A stretch of DNA of 64,000 nt from Ferruginibacter sp. HRS2-29 (lineage in GTDB: Bacteria > Bacteroidota > Bacteroidia > Chitinophagales > Chitinophagaceae), in contig NZ_RJUB01000015.1 of NCBI RefSeq assembly GCF_024343615.1, positions 62,001-126,000 on the forward strand, given 5' to 3'. Made by a program: the position numbers and the translations under genes. This document shows positions 27,299-35,342 of this stretch, one piece after another. Each line of letters opens with the position of its first letter. The stretch's first letter is position 1. A model generated the notes under the pieces. It did not search any database, was not told the DNA's origin, and saw only the letters and a program-made list of their open reading frames with translations.

Positions 27299-27357
27299 AA
27301 CGCCGCCATTTTTCTCTTTGTGAGCCTTAGTGCCTTGGTGACTTTGTGGCTCAATTG
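27299..27357. repeat. One-armed CACAAAG word repeat
   Basis: Direct words CTCTTTGTGAGCC, CTTAGTGCCTTGG and GACTTTGTGGCTC, like the right arm of the repeat at 30.1 kb but without a facing left arm. It overlaps the 3' end of the MtfA-like gene by a few bases. Confidence 0.65.
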
Positions 27358-28118
27358 GGTGTGCGGAACATTTCGTGAAGGATCCCGTACAGCTTCGGGT
27401 GCTTACTTTTGAGCAGGTCAGGGCGCTCGAAAAAATATTCCGAGACCACGGCAAAAAATTCTGCCTGGTTGGTGTACGCATACGGATCAATATCCGATCT
27501 GCCTTCAACGATCTTTTTGGTTTCCTGGTGTATCATATCCACCCACGGAAGGATGAATTGTTTATCCAGCAGTAATTCCGGAATACCATCTGTATCACCA
27601 TCCGATTTATCCAGCAGATGCACAAACTCATGGATGACTGTGTTGTTTTTATCGGTCTTGTTGCCAAAACCTTGTTCGAGGGAAGGTTTCGACAGCAACA
27701 TCTTCCCTTCCATATATCCTGAGCCCACCATCCCCATGATATCACGGCTGTTGTTACCGGCACTTTCGAATGAGTGGTTGAAAGTATCGTTGTAGACCAA
27801 TACTTCTTTCAGATTATAATATTTCCAGTCGGGAAAATAAAAGATCGGTATCACAGCCCCGGCAGCAATGAGCAGCCTGTCTGTATCGGTGATGGTAGTA
27901 TTTACCGGCGTTATTTTTATGCGCTGCAAAAAATCCAGCACATCTTCTTCAAAATGTTTTTTCTCTTCCGGCGAAAGGCGGGAATAAAATAATACATTCT
28001 TCTCCAGCTCTGAAGCATTGATGGATACTGAATCTGCGGGCAAGACCAGTTTTTTGCTCCGGGTAAAATAATAAAAGCAGAAGAGTATAATGGCAATAAA
28101 AAGTATCAATGGAACCAT
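27351..28118 (-). CDS. MtfA-like zinc peptidase with N-terminal membrane anchor
   Basis: 255 residues from ATG at 28118, beginning MVPLILFIAIILFCFYYF, a single membrane anchor. In-frame codons reach 28256 but would translate an intergenic repeat. The body matches the MtfA (DgsA anti-repressor) peptidase family: LSPEEKKHFEEDVLDFL, DRLLIAAGAVIPIF, a zinc motif HEFVHLLDKSDGDTDGIP and YAYTNQAEFFAVVSEYFFERPDLL with the distal Glu. E. coli MtfA is soluble; the membrane anchor differs. Substrate unknown. Confidence 0.85.
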   Translation of the reverse strand: MVPLILFIAIILFCFYYFTRSKKLVLPADSVSINASELEKNVLFYSRLSPEEKKHFEEDVLDFLQRIKITPVNTTITDTDRLLIAAGAVIPIFYFPDWKYYNLKEVLVYNDTFNHSFESAGNNSRDIMGMVGSGYMEGKMLLSKPSLEQGFGNKTDKNNTVIHEFVHLLDKSDGDTDGIPELLLDKQFILPWVDMIHQETKKIVEGRSDIDPYAYTNQAEFFAVVSEYFFERPDLLKSKHPKLYGILHEMFRTPN

Positions 28119-28250
28119 TAGAGATGAGAGTTTAGAGATTAGTTTCCCCGCGGATTTACGCGGATGGATACACCCAGCTCTTCGCAGATTAACAACCAGG
28201 TATCTTCTGACATAATAAATTTTCATACTCAGTATGACCTTCAAAGGTTT

Positions 28251-28289
28251 CACCATTCACCATTCACTATTCACTATTCACTATTCACC
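28251..28289. repeat. GTGAATAGTGAATG word repeat running into a stop codon
   Basis: Five to six direct copies of (A)TTCACTATTCACC-type words. On the minus strand they form the last codons of the SET-domain gene (VNSE then TAG at 28274), so the repeat supplies that protein's C-terminus and stop. Confidence 0.75.
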
Positions 28290-28672
28290 TCAAACCAGAC
28301 CTTCGTCTCATCATTCCATTCCCCGTTATAATTGATCGTGAGTTCTTCTCCTTTGGCAACCGCCCTGACAGTTTTTACAAAAATATTATCATCGTCGTAA
28401 TCCATCATGTAATCGCAGTTGCTCGAATAACTATGATTATACATCGGGATATAACCCAGTGCCATGCATACTTTCGTCTTATCATGGCCCCACTCGAAAA
28501 TATAATCGTGCAGCAAAGTTTTGTCCAGGTGCTCACGATCGGCTTTATCCATCACGATCACAGGAGCTATTTCTATCAGCGTACCCGCTTCAATATCATC
28601 ATCGGCAAACACGCCCCTGCCCTTGTTTTCCGTATGATCGATGTACAGACACGGATGAACCATAATATTCAT
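28274..28672 (-). CDS. SET-domain protein
   Basis: 132 residues that are essentially a bare SET domain: ENKGRGVFADDDIEAGTLIE at the N-terminus, MYNHSYSSNCDYMMD (the NHS...C pseudoknot segment that binds S-adenosylmethionine) and GEELTINYNGEW near the end (catalytic Tyr). SET proteins methylate lysines; small bacterial versions occur but few have known targets. No post-SET cysteines are present. Start ATG at 28672, with a second ATG at 28663 also possible. The final residues VNSE come from an intergenic word repeat. Confidence 0.85.
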   Translation of the reverse strand: MNIMVHPCLYIDHTENKGRGVFADDDIEAGTLIEIAPVIVMDKADREHLDKTLLHDYIFEWGHDKTKVCMALGYIPMYNHSYSSNCDYMMDYDDDNIFVKTVRAVAKGEELTINYNGEWNDETKVWFEVNSE

Positions 28673-28730
28673 TTAAAATTAAAAAAGCTAAATTGCAGCT
28701 ATTATTGAACGAAAATAATCAATTGGGCTG

Positions 28731-30122
28731 ATGTCTTTAGAATTAGATGAAATACCATTGCAGCAGCAGTTTGAAGAGGTCATTGCGTCTGAAGACAAAT
28801 TGGCCATACAGGACTTCCTGAACGACCAGAATATCAGCGATGTCGCCAACCTCGTGTACGACAATCCCGATTACGAAACACAGATCATCGCCCATCTTTC
28901 CATACACAGGGCCGCCAGCGTCTTTAAGATCCTCGACCTTAGCGAGCAAAAACGCATCATTCACAACCTGCCGCCTTTCAAATCCGCGGAACTGCTCAAT
29001 GAATTACCCGTGGATGACAGGGTAGATTTTTTTGAAGAATTACCTACAGGTACGGTAAGGGAACTGATAAAGACCCTCGATCCGGAAGAAAGAAAAAGTA
29101 CACTCGAATTGCTCGGCTATCCCGAAAACAGCGTGGGCAGGCTGATGACGCCGGGGTATGTGTATGTATACGAATACAATACGGTTAAGGAGGTACTCGA
29201 AAGCATCCGGCGTTACGGCACCAATACGGAGACGATCGATGTGATCTATGTGATCAATAAAAAAGGAGAATTGCTCGATGATATCCGTATCAGGGATTTC
29301 ATTCTCGCCTCGCCGGAAGTGAAAGTGAATGAGCTAATGGATGACCGCTTCATCGCCCTCAATGCTACCGACGACCAGGAAATAGCGAGTGAAGTCTTCA
29401 AGATGAATAATCGTGTAGCCCTTCCCGTTGTAGACACACAGAATATTTTATTGGGCATCGTTACCATCGATGATATTCTTTGGGTAGCCCAGGAAGAATT
29501 TACCGAAGATATCCAGAAGATCGGTGGTACCGAAGCGTTGGATGAGCCCTACCTCGACATCAGTATTTTAAAACTGGTTAAAAAAAGGGCGAGCTGGCTG
29601 GTGATCCTGTTTCTGGGTGAAATGCTGACAGCCACGGCCATGCAGTATTTTGAACATGAAATTGAAGCTGCCACGGTACTGGCACTTTTCATTCCGCTTA
29701 TCATGAGCAGTGGCGGAAACAGTGGCTCACAGGCCTCCACGCTGATCATCCAGGCGATGGCACTGGGAGAAGTAACCCTTTCAGACTGGTGGCGGGTAAT
29801 GAAACGCGAGCTCATGTCGGGAGCCTTGCTGGGCATAATTCTCGGACTGATAGGCTTGTTGCGCATTGTACTCTGGCAGCAACTTCATATCTATGATTAT
29901 GGAACGCACTGGCAACTGGTAGGCACTACCATCTGTTTTTCGCTGATGGGCATCGTATTGTGGGGAAGCCTGATGGGATCTATGCTGCCGTTGATATTGA
30001 AAAGGATGAAACTCGATCCTGCCGCGTCATCCGCACCTTTTGTGGCCACCCTGGTTGACGTCACAGGCATCATCATCTATTTTTCTGTAGCATACTTTTT
30101 CCTCAAAGGAACATTACTTTGA
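28731..30122 (+). CDS. mgtE: Magnesium transporter MgtE
   Basis: 463 residues, full family length. The N-terminal superhelical MgtE_N domain (IQDFLNDQNISDVANLV) is followed by two CBS domains (about 140-265; PGYVYVYEYNTVKEVLE and LPVVDTQNILLGIVTIDDILWV) that sense cytoplasmic Mg2+, and a C-terminal five-helix channel (SSGGNSGSQASTLIIQA; ATLVDVTGIIIYFSVAYFFL with the conserved pore Asp). It imports Mg2+ across the inner membrane. Divergent from the SET gene. Confidence 0.94.
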   Translation: MSLELDEIPLQQQFEEVIASEDKLAIQDFLNDQNISDVANLVYDNPDYETQIIAHLSIHRAASVFKILDLSEQKRIIHNLPPFKSAELLNELPVDDRVDFFEELPTGTVRELIKTLDPEERKSTLELLGYPENSVGRLMTPGYVYVYEYNTVKEVLESIRRYGTNTETIDVIYVINKKGELLDDIRIRDFILASPEVKVNELMDDRFIALNATDDQEIASEVFKMNNRVALPVVDTQNILLGIVTIDDILWVAQEEFTEDIQKIGGTEALDEPYLDISILKLVKKRASWLVILFLGEMLTATAMQYFEHEIEAATVLALFIPLIMSSGGNSGSQASTLIIQAMALGEVTLSDWWRVMKRELMSGALLGIILGLIGLLRIVLWQQLHIYDYGTHWQLVGTTICFSLMGIVLWGSLMGSMLPLILKRMKLDPAASSAPFVATLVDVTGIIIYFSVAYFFLKGTLL

Positions 30123-30227
30123 ACCACTAAGGCACAAAGAAACACTAAGCCCGGATCTATCATTATAAAAAAAATAAAGGGCACTAATCTTTGTGAACTT
30201 TTGTGCCTTGGCGTCTTTGTGGTTAAC
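30121..30227. repeat. CACAAAG-word inverted repeat between convergent genes
   Basis: The left arm GAACCACTAAGGCACAAAG then AAACACTAAGCCC; the right arm GGGCACTAATCTTTGTG then TTTTGTGCCTTGG and TCTTTGTGGTT. The spacer is ~30 bp. It starts at the mgtE stop and ends at the phosphatase stop, so it is a plausible bidirectional terminator. Confidence 0.82.
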
Positions 30228-30228
30228 A

Positions 30229-30765
30229 TCACGGAGCCCACTGACCGTACTGCTCCTGTATAAATGAGACCACTTTCTTCCTCCTTATTTTTACGATGAA
30301 CAACATGTTGTATTGAGTTTCGGGCATTTCAAAATTTTCGATATTTTTTACTCCCAGCCTGCGCAACAAAACCGGAACGGTATTACTATGTCCGATGACC
30401 AGTACATGACTTTTTTTCCTGAAATGCTGCTTGAGCGATTTCATCAACCCGAAGCCGGTGGTATCAGCGGCATAATAAAAAGTATCGGGGTGCTGGTAGA
30501 TACGCATGGAGTCACCCGTCATCATCGTACGGCGAAAGTTGGTGGTATATATCTGCCGGATGCGTTGTTTTCGCAATCTCCGGTAAAGATCACCCGCCCT
30601 TTTTACCCCTTCTTCCGATAAACGCGGATTACGGCCGGTATCCTTTTCGGCATGCCTCACCAGGTAAAAAGTTCCTTTTTTTATGGTCACGATATCTTGT
30701 GCCAAACCAGGTAAAAAAGCCATAACCAGCCCGGCAACCAGGATAAAACGGGAAAAATTGATCAT
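30229..30765 (-). CDS. Exported histidine phosphatase family protein (SixA-like)
   Basis: 178 residues from ATG at 30765 (MINFSRFILVAGLVMAFLPGLAQ signal peptide); an extra six codons upstream are unlikely. The phosphatase core has the catalytic YLVRHAEKDTG (RHG-type His), LSEEGVKRAGDL, TTNFRRTMMTGDSM and VIGHSNTVPVLLRRLG (second catalytic His). The protein is small, as in the SixA/phosphoglycerate mutase-like superfamily, and is inferred to be periplasmic. Substrate unknown. Confidence 0.83.
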   Translation of the reverse strand: MINFSRFILVAGLVMAFLPGLAQDIVTIKKGTFYLVRHAEKDTGRNPRLSEEGVKRAGDLYRRLRKQRIRQIYTTNFRRTMMTGDSMRIYQHPDTFYYAADTTGFGLMKSLKQHFRKKSHVLVIGHSNTVPVLLRRLGVKNIENFEMPETQYNMLFIVKIRRKKVVSFIQEQYGQWAP

Positions 30766-30903
30766 ATTGGCGTTTTGAAACAATAAAACAGGCGTTTAAT
30801 TGTTCTATTGCAGTTATTAAATTAAGGGCTGAAAAACACGTTCAGCCAATATTTTCAATAATATTGTACATTCAAATTTACAATTTAAAACAACAGTTAC
30901 CTT

Positions 30904-32742
30904 ATGTGCGGAATAGTAGGATACACAGGCCCCAAACAAGCATACCCGGTTATTTTAAAAGGGCTGAAAAGATTGGAATACAGGGGTTACGACAGCAGCG
31001 GCGTAGCCTTACTCAACAATAGTTCCCTCAATGTTTATAAGAAAAAAGGCAAAGTAGCAGAACTCGAAGAATTTCTCATCGGTAAAAATGTGGAGGCCAA
31101 CATCGGCATCGGCCACACCCGCTGGGCTACACATGGCGAACCAAGCGATCGTAATGCGCATCCTCACACTTCTGCCAACGGCAAACTGGCCATGATACAC
31201 AATGGTATCATTGAGAACTATGCCCAGATCAAAACCGAACTGGTAAAAAACGGCTACAGCTTTACAAGCGACACCGACACGGAAGTGTTGCTCAACTTCA
31301 TCGAATATATCCAGACAAATAATAGTTGCTCTTTGGAAGAAGCTTTACGCATCGCCCTTAAAAGGGTCACCGGCGCTTATTGCATCCTGCTCATTGAAGC
31401 AGCTTCTCCGGATACCATTATCGCGGCACGCAAAGGCAGCCCGCTGGTGATAGGCATCGGCAAAGGCGAACACTTCCTGGCGAGCGATGCTTCTCCGATC
31501 ATCGAATACACCAAAGAAGTAGTGTATGTAAATGATTACGAACTGGCCATCGTTAAGCCGGATGAACTCATCCTTAAAAATCTTGGTAACGAAACGATCA
31601 CTCCATACGTGACCAAACTCGATATGGAACTGAGCGCTATCGAAAAAGGCGGCTACGATCATTTCATGCTGAAAGAAATATTCGAACAACCGAGCACCAT
31701 TTACGATTGCTTACGCGGACGCTTAGACGCGGCCGCCGGAACGATCACCATGGCGGGGGTTCAATTGAATATCGAACAATTGAAAAATGCCAACCGTATC
31801 ATGATCCTTGCCTGCGGAACCAGCTGGCACGCGGGCCTTGTGGCGGAATACATCATCGAAGAACTTTGCCGCATACCGGTGGAAGTGGAATATGCTTCTG
31901 AATTCAGGTACCGCAATCCGATTGTAAATCCCGGCGATGTGATCATCGCGATTTCGCAAAGTGGAGAAACAGCTGATACACTCGTTGCGTTGAATAAAGC
32001 CAAAGAAGATGGTGCATTCATCTTTGGTGTGGTAAACGCGGTGGGGTCCTCCATTGCACGTATCTCCCACGCCGGCGCATACACGCATGCAGGCCCGGAA
32101 ATAGGTGTGGCTTCTACAAAAGCATTCACCGGCCAGCTTGCCGTGCTGATGATGGTGGCACTGAAGATCGCTATCGAAAAAGGAACGATCACCCAGGAAC
32201 GTTACACACACCTGTTGAACGAGTTGAATGATGTTCCGGAAAAAGTTGATGCCATCCTTAAGAATTCAGAAGAATTAAAAACAATTGCTGAAGCTTACAA
32301 AGACGCTTCGGATTTCCTTTTCCTTGGAAGGGGCTACAATTTCCCGATCGCATTGGAAGGCGCATTGAAGCTGAAAGAAATTTCTTACATACACGCTGAA
32401 GGTTATCCCGCAGCAGAAATGAAACATGGCCCTATCGCGTTGGTGGATGAAAACCTGCCGGTAGTATTTGTGGCAACAAAAGATTCGTACCACGAAAAGA
32501 TCGTGAGCAATATGCAGGAGATCAAAGCCCGCCGTGGAAAGATCATTTCGATCATCACCGACGGAGATACCATCAGCCCCGAATTGAGCAACCACTATTT
32601 CAGCATTCCTACCGCAGATGAATTGATAGCGCCCATCCTTACTGTTATTCCGCTGCAGCTGTTATCTTACTACACAGGCGTAGCCAAAGGAATAGATGTA
32701 GACAAACCCAGGAACCTGGCGAAAAGCGTGACGGTAGAATAA
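30904..32742 (+). CDS. glmS: Glutamine-fructose-6-phosphate aminotransferase (isomerising)
   Basis: 612 residues. The catalytic cysteine follows the start Met (MCGIVGYTGPKQA), then the class II glutaminase blocks RGYDSSG, GHTRWATHGEPS and NGIIENY, followed by two SIS domains binding fructose-6-phosphate (ACGTSWHAG, SQSGETADTLVAL, GRGYNFPIALEGALKLKEISYIHAEGYPAAEMKHGPIAL) and the C-terminal tail NLAKSVTVE. It makes glucosamine-6-phosphate for peptidoglycan and LPS. No glmS ribozyme-like structure was recognised upstream (the 138-bp gap is AT-rich). Confidence 0.96.
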   Translation: MCGIVGYTGPKQAYPVILKGLKRLEYRGYDSSGVALLNNSSLNVYKKKGKVAELEEFLIGKNVEANIGIGHTRWATHGEPSDRNAHPHTSANGKLAMIHNGIIENYAQIKTELVKNGYSFTSDTDTEVLLNFIEYIQTNNSCSLEEALRIALKRVTGAYCILLIEAASPDTIIAARKGSPLVIGIGKGEHFLASDASPIIEYTKEVVYVNDYELAIVKPDELILKNLGNETITPYVTKLDMELSAIEKGGYDHFMLKEIFEQPSTIYDCLRGRLDAAAGTITMAGVQLNIEQLKNANRIMILACGTSWHAGLVAEYIIEELCRIPVEVEYASEFRYRNPIVNPGDVIIAISQSGETADTLVALNKAKEDGAFIFGVVNAVGSSIARISHAGAYTHAGPEIGVASTKAFTGQLAVLMMVALKIAIEKGTITQERYTHLLNELNDVPEKVDAILKNSEELKTIAEAYKDASDFLFLGRGYNFPIALEGALKLKEISYIHAEGYPAAEMKHGPIALVDENLPVVFVATKDSYHEKIVSNMQEIKARRGKIISIITDGDTISPELSNHYFSIPTADELIAPILTVIPLQLLSYYTGVAKGIDVDKPRNLAKSVTVE

Positions 32743-32891
32743 TTGATAATGGATAACGGGAAAATGGATAATGTGTTAAATTTAGATATCATCCATTTTG
32801 CCAAACCTGAATTATCTTAAAATGTGATAATGGATAATTGTTCAAACATCAGAATAATTATCCATTATTCATTATAAAATTATCCATTCAA
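32743..32891. repeat. ATAATGGATAA-word repeat, both orientations
   Basis: Words ATTGATAATGGATAAC, AAATGGATAATG, GTGATAATGGATAATTG in one direction and AATTATCCATTATTCAT, AAAATTATCCATTC in the other. It fills the 149 bp between glmS and the DUF4954 gene and runs to the start codon. Confidence 0.8.
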
Positions 32892-35009
32892 ATGAATCAG
32901 ATCAAAACATTCCCGATAACAGAATTGGGTTATAATTTCATAGATAAACAATATATACCCGACGGCCTCGACGAATATTATTTACGGAATATCCAGAATG
33001 TTTCGGGTATAGAATACACAGTCCTCACGGCTTCGCAACTGGACACGCTCATACAAAACAGGAATACTTCCGACAACTGGAACAATGTGCTGGTAGGCCC
33101 CGATTTTGATGCCACCCTCGTAAAGAATTGTAAGTTTTACGGGCTTGTGCGCATAGGCACTTTACAACCTTTGTACAAGGAATTTCACGACTTCCGCATT
33201 GCTGTCGGCATTTACAACAGCACCATCATCAGCTGCGATCTTGGCAATAATGTTTGCATCGACAATGTTCATTACCTGAGTCATTTCATCATCGACAATG
33301 ATGTGATGATCGCCAATGTAAATGAACTGGCCACTACGGACTATTCAAAATTCGGGAATGGCGTGATAAAAGATGGTGAAGCTGAATCATCCAGGACAAG
33401 AATTGAAGTATGCAATGAAAACGGTGGAAGATGGATATTGCCGTTCAATGGGATGCTTGCAGGTGATGCTTTTTTGTGGAGCAAGTATCGCGATGATGAC
33501 GAATTGCTGCAGCGTTTTACAGAATTTACCGATAAACAATTTGATAAAAAAAGAGGGTACTACGGAAAGATCGGCGAAAGGACGGTGATAAAAAATTGTG
33601 GCATCATCAAAGATGTATGGATCGGTTCGGATGCTTACCTGAAAGGCGCCAATAAAATAAAAAACGTAACGATCAACAGCGATGCGAAACGCAAATCACA
33701 GATTGGTGAAGGCTGCGAACTGGTGAACGGTATCGTAGGATATGGCTGCAAGATATTTTATGGCGTGAAGGCCGTACGTTTTGTAATGTCGTCGCATTCG
33801 CAATTGAAATACGGGGCCCGGTTGATCAACTCTTTTCTTGGTAACAATTCAACCATCTCTTGTTGCGAAGTGCTGAACACACTTATTTTCCCTTCACACG
33901 AACAACATCACAACAACTCATTTCTTTGCGCCTCCCTGGTAATGGGCCAAAGTAATATTGCAGCTGGTGCCACCATCGGCAGCAATCACAACAGTCGCAG
34001 CCCCGATGGCGAGATCGTTGCGGGGCGTGGCTTTTGGCCTGGCTTATGTGTTAGCTTAAAACACAATTCAAAATTTGCTTCTTTCACCATCATCGCCAAA
34101 GGCGATTTCCCTGCGGAAGTAAATATCCCCGTTCCGTTTTCGCTGGTAAGCATTGACGCTGTCAGCAACCGGGTGATGGTGATGCCAGCTTATTGGTTTA
34201 TGTACAACATGTACGCGATGGAGCGTAATGCATGGAAAATGCGTGACAGGGATAAACGTACGGAAAAGATCCAGCACATCGAATACGATTACCTGGCACC
34301 GGACACGATCAACGAGATATTCGACAGCCTTGAACTGTTTAAAACACTTTCTGTTACTGAGGAAGGATCAGCCGAAGTGGACGGCTGGGAAAACAGTAAC
34401 AGGAAAACCATCATCACAAAAGTTCCACAGGCGATAAAAGTCTTTACGGAACTTATAAATTTTTATGCGGCCCATCAATTCATGCAACATATTTCTGCCA
34501 ATGAATTTACAAGCTTCGATGATCTGAAAAAATCACTCAGCTCAAAAATAAAACGCAGTGAATGGATCAATATCGGGGGGCAGCTCATCCAATCTTCTGA
34601 TGTAAAACAATGCAAAGCAGACATCAGATCCGGCAAGATCGATAGCTGGGTAGAGGTGCACGATTTTTACAGGACTGCCGGCACCGGTTATGCGGCAGAT
34701 AAACTGCAGCATGCATATACCAGCTTCCTTGAGATCAATAACATTACAGGAAAACAATTCACTGCAGAATTGCTTAGATCAACTCTGGAAAGCGCTTTAA
34801 TCACCAAACAATGGATGTGTAAGGGTATCCACGATTCGAGGGCAAAAGATTACAGCAACCCTTTCAGGAAAATGGTATATGAAACAAACCTGGAAATGAA
34901 CAATGTGCTGGGCAAACTAGAAAACAACAGCTTCATACAATCGCAGCTGGAAGAACTGGATAAGATGAAGGCTTCTGTAAAAAATATCATTTCAACTTTA
35001 AAACTATGA
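32892..35009 (+). CDS. DUF4954 family protein
   Basis: 705 residues from ATG at 32892 (MNQIKTFPITELGY); 18 further in-frame codons upstream would translate the repeat. Large protein with left-handed beta-helix character: YISNVRF-like strands (KNCKFYGLVRIGT, IISCDLGNNVCIDNVHYLSHFIIDNDVMI), the family hallmark FGNGVI...EVCNENGGRWI, and hexapeptide-like repeats (GERTVIKNCGIIKDVWIGSDAYLKGANKI; SNIAAGATIGSNHNSRSPDGEIVAGRGFWPG). The last ~230 residues are helical. Similar folds occur in nucleotidyl- or acyl-transferases, but no function is established. A zinc-ribbon membrane gene overlaps its stop. Confidence 0.78.
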   Translation: MNQIKTFPITELGYNFIDKQYIPDGLDEYYLRNIQNVSGIEYTVLTASQLDTLIQNRNTSDNWNNVLVGPDFDATLVKNCKFYGLVRIGTLQPLYKEFHDFRIAVGIYNSTIISCDLGNNVCIDNVHYLSHFIIDNDVMIANVNELATTDYSKFGNGVIKDGEAESSRTRIEVCNENGGRWILPFNGMLAGDAFLWSKYRDDDELLQRFTEFTDKQFDKKRGYYGKIGERTVIKNCGIIKDVWIGSDAYLKGANKIKNVTINSDAKRKSQIGEGCELVNGIVGYGCKIFYGVKAVRFVMSSHSQLKYGARLINSFLGNNSTISCCEVLNTLIFPSHEQHHNNSFLCASLVMGQSNIAAGATIGSNHNSRSPDGEIVAGRGFWPGLCVSLKHNSKFASFTIIAKGDFPAEVNIPVPFSLVSIDAVSNRVMVMPAYWFMYNMYAMERNAWKMRDRDKRTEKIQHIEYDYLAPDTINEIFDSLELFKTLSVTEEGSAEVDGWENSNRKTIITKVPQAIKVFTELINFYAAHQFMQHISANEFTSFDDLKKSLSSKIKRSEWINIGGQLIQSSDVKQCKADIRSGKIDSWVEVHDFYRTAGTGYAADKLQHAYTSFLEINNITGKQFTAELLRSTLESALITKQWMCKGIHDSRAKDYSNPFRKMVYETNLEMNNVLGKLENNSFIQSQLEELDKMKASVKNIISTLKL

Positions 35010-35275
35010 TCATGGAAGATCAATTGGATCAACTCGTCGGTAAAGATGGTTGCCCGAAGTGTGGAAGTGAAAATATTACTCCTGTAAAATATACCTGGTG
35101 GGGCGGCGTGTTGGGGCCAAAGATCTTACATCATACAAAATGTAATGCCTGTAAATTTTTATACAATAGTAAAACACGTAAATCAAATACTACCGGCATC
35201 ATTGTTTATTCGGTCATCTTATTTGTGATCGCATTTGTAGTGTTCTTTCTTTTGCGCACATCATTTTCGTTTTAA
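35006..35275 (+). CDS. Small zinc-ribbon membrane protein
   Basis: 89 residues. Two CxxC pairs (GCPKCGSENI and KCNACKF) form a zinc ribbon in the first ~55 residues, followed by one C-terminal membrane helix (IIVYSVILFVIAFVVFFLL). The start at 35006 overlaps the DUF4954 stop by 4 bp (ATGA); a second ATG lies at 35012. Overlap suggests coupled expression. No specific function is recognised. Confidence 0.72.
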   Translation: MIMEDQLDQLVGKDGCPKCGSENITPVKYTWWGGVLGPKILHHTKCNACKFLYNSKTRKSNTTGIIVYSVILFVIAFVVFFLLRTSFSF

Positions 35276-35287
35276 TATTCTTTAAAT

Positions 35288-35340
35288 AAAAATGGGTTAA
35301 TTCCGGAGTTTCTACCTCCGGAATTAACCCATTTTATTTT
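35288..35340. terminator. Strong bidirectional terminator, 19-bp perfect stem
   Basis: Bases 35289-35307 pair perfectly with 35317-35335 (TTCCGGA top of stem, 9-nt loop), with A-rich sequence on the left and T-rich on the right. It separates the convergent zinc-ribbon and RND transporter genes. Confidence 0.93.
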
Positions 35341-35342
35341 CA

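Noticed and set aside
30784..30903. glmS ribozyme upstream of glmS
   Set aside because: The gap is short and AT-rich, with no conserved ribozyme core recognised.
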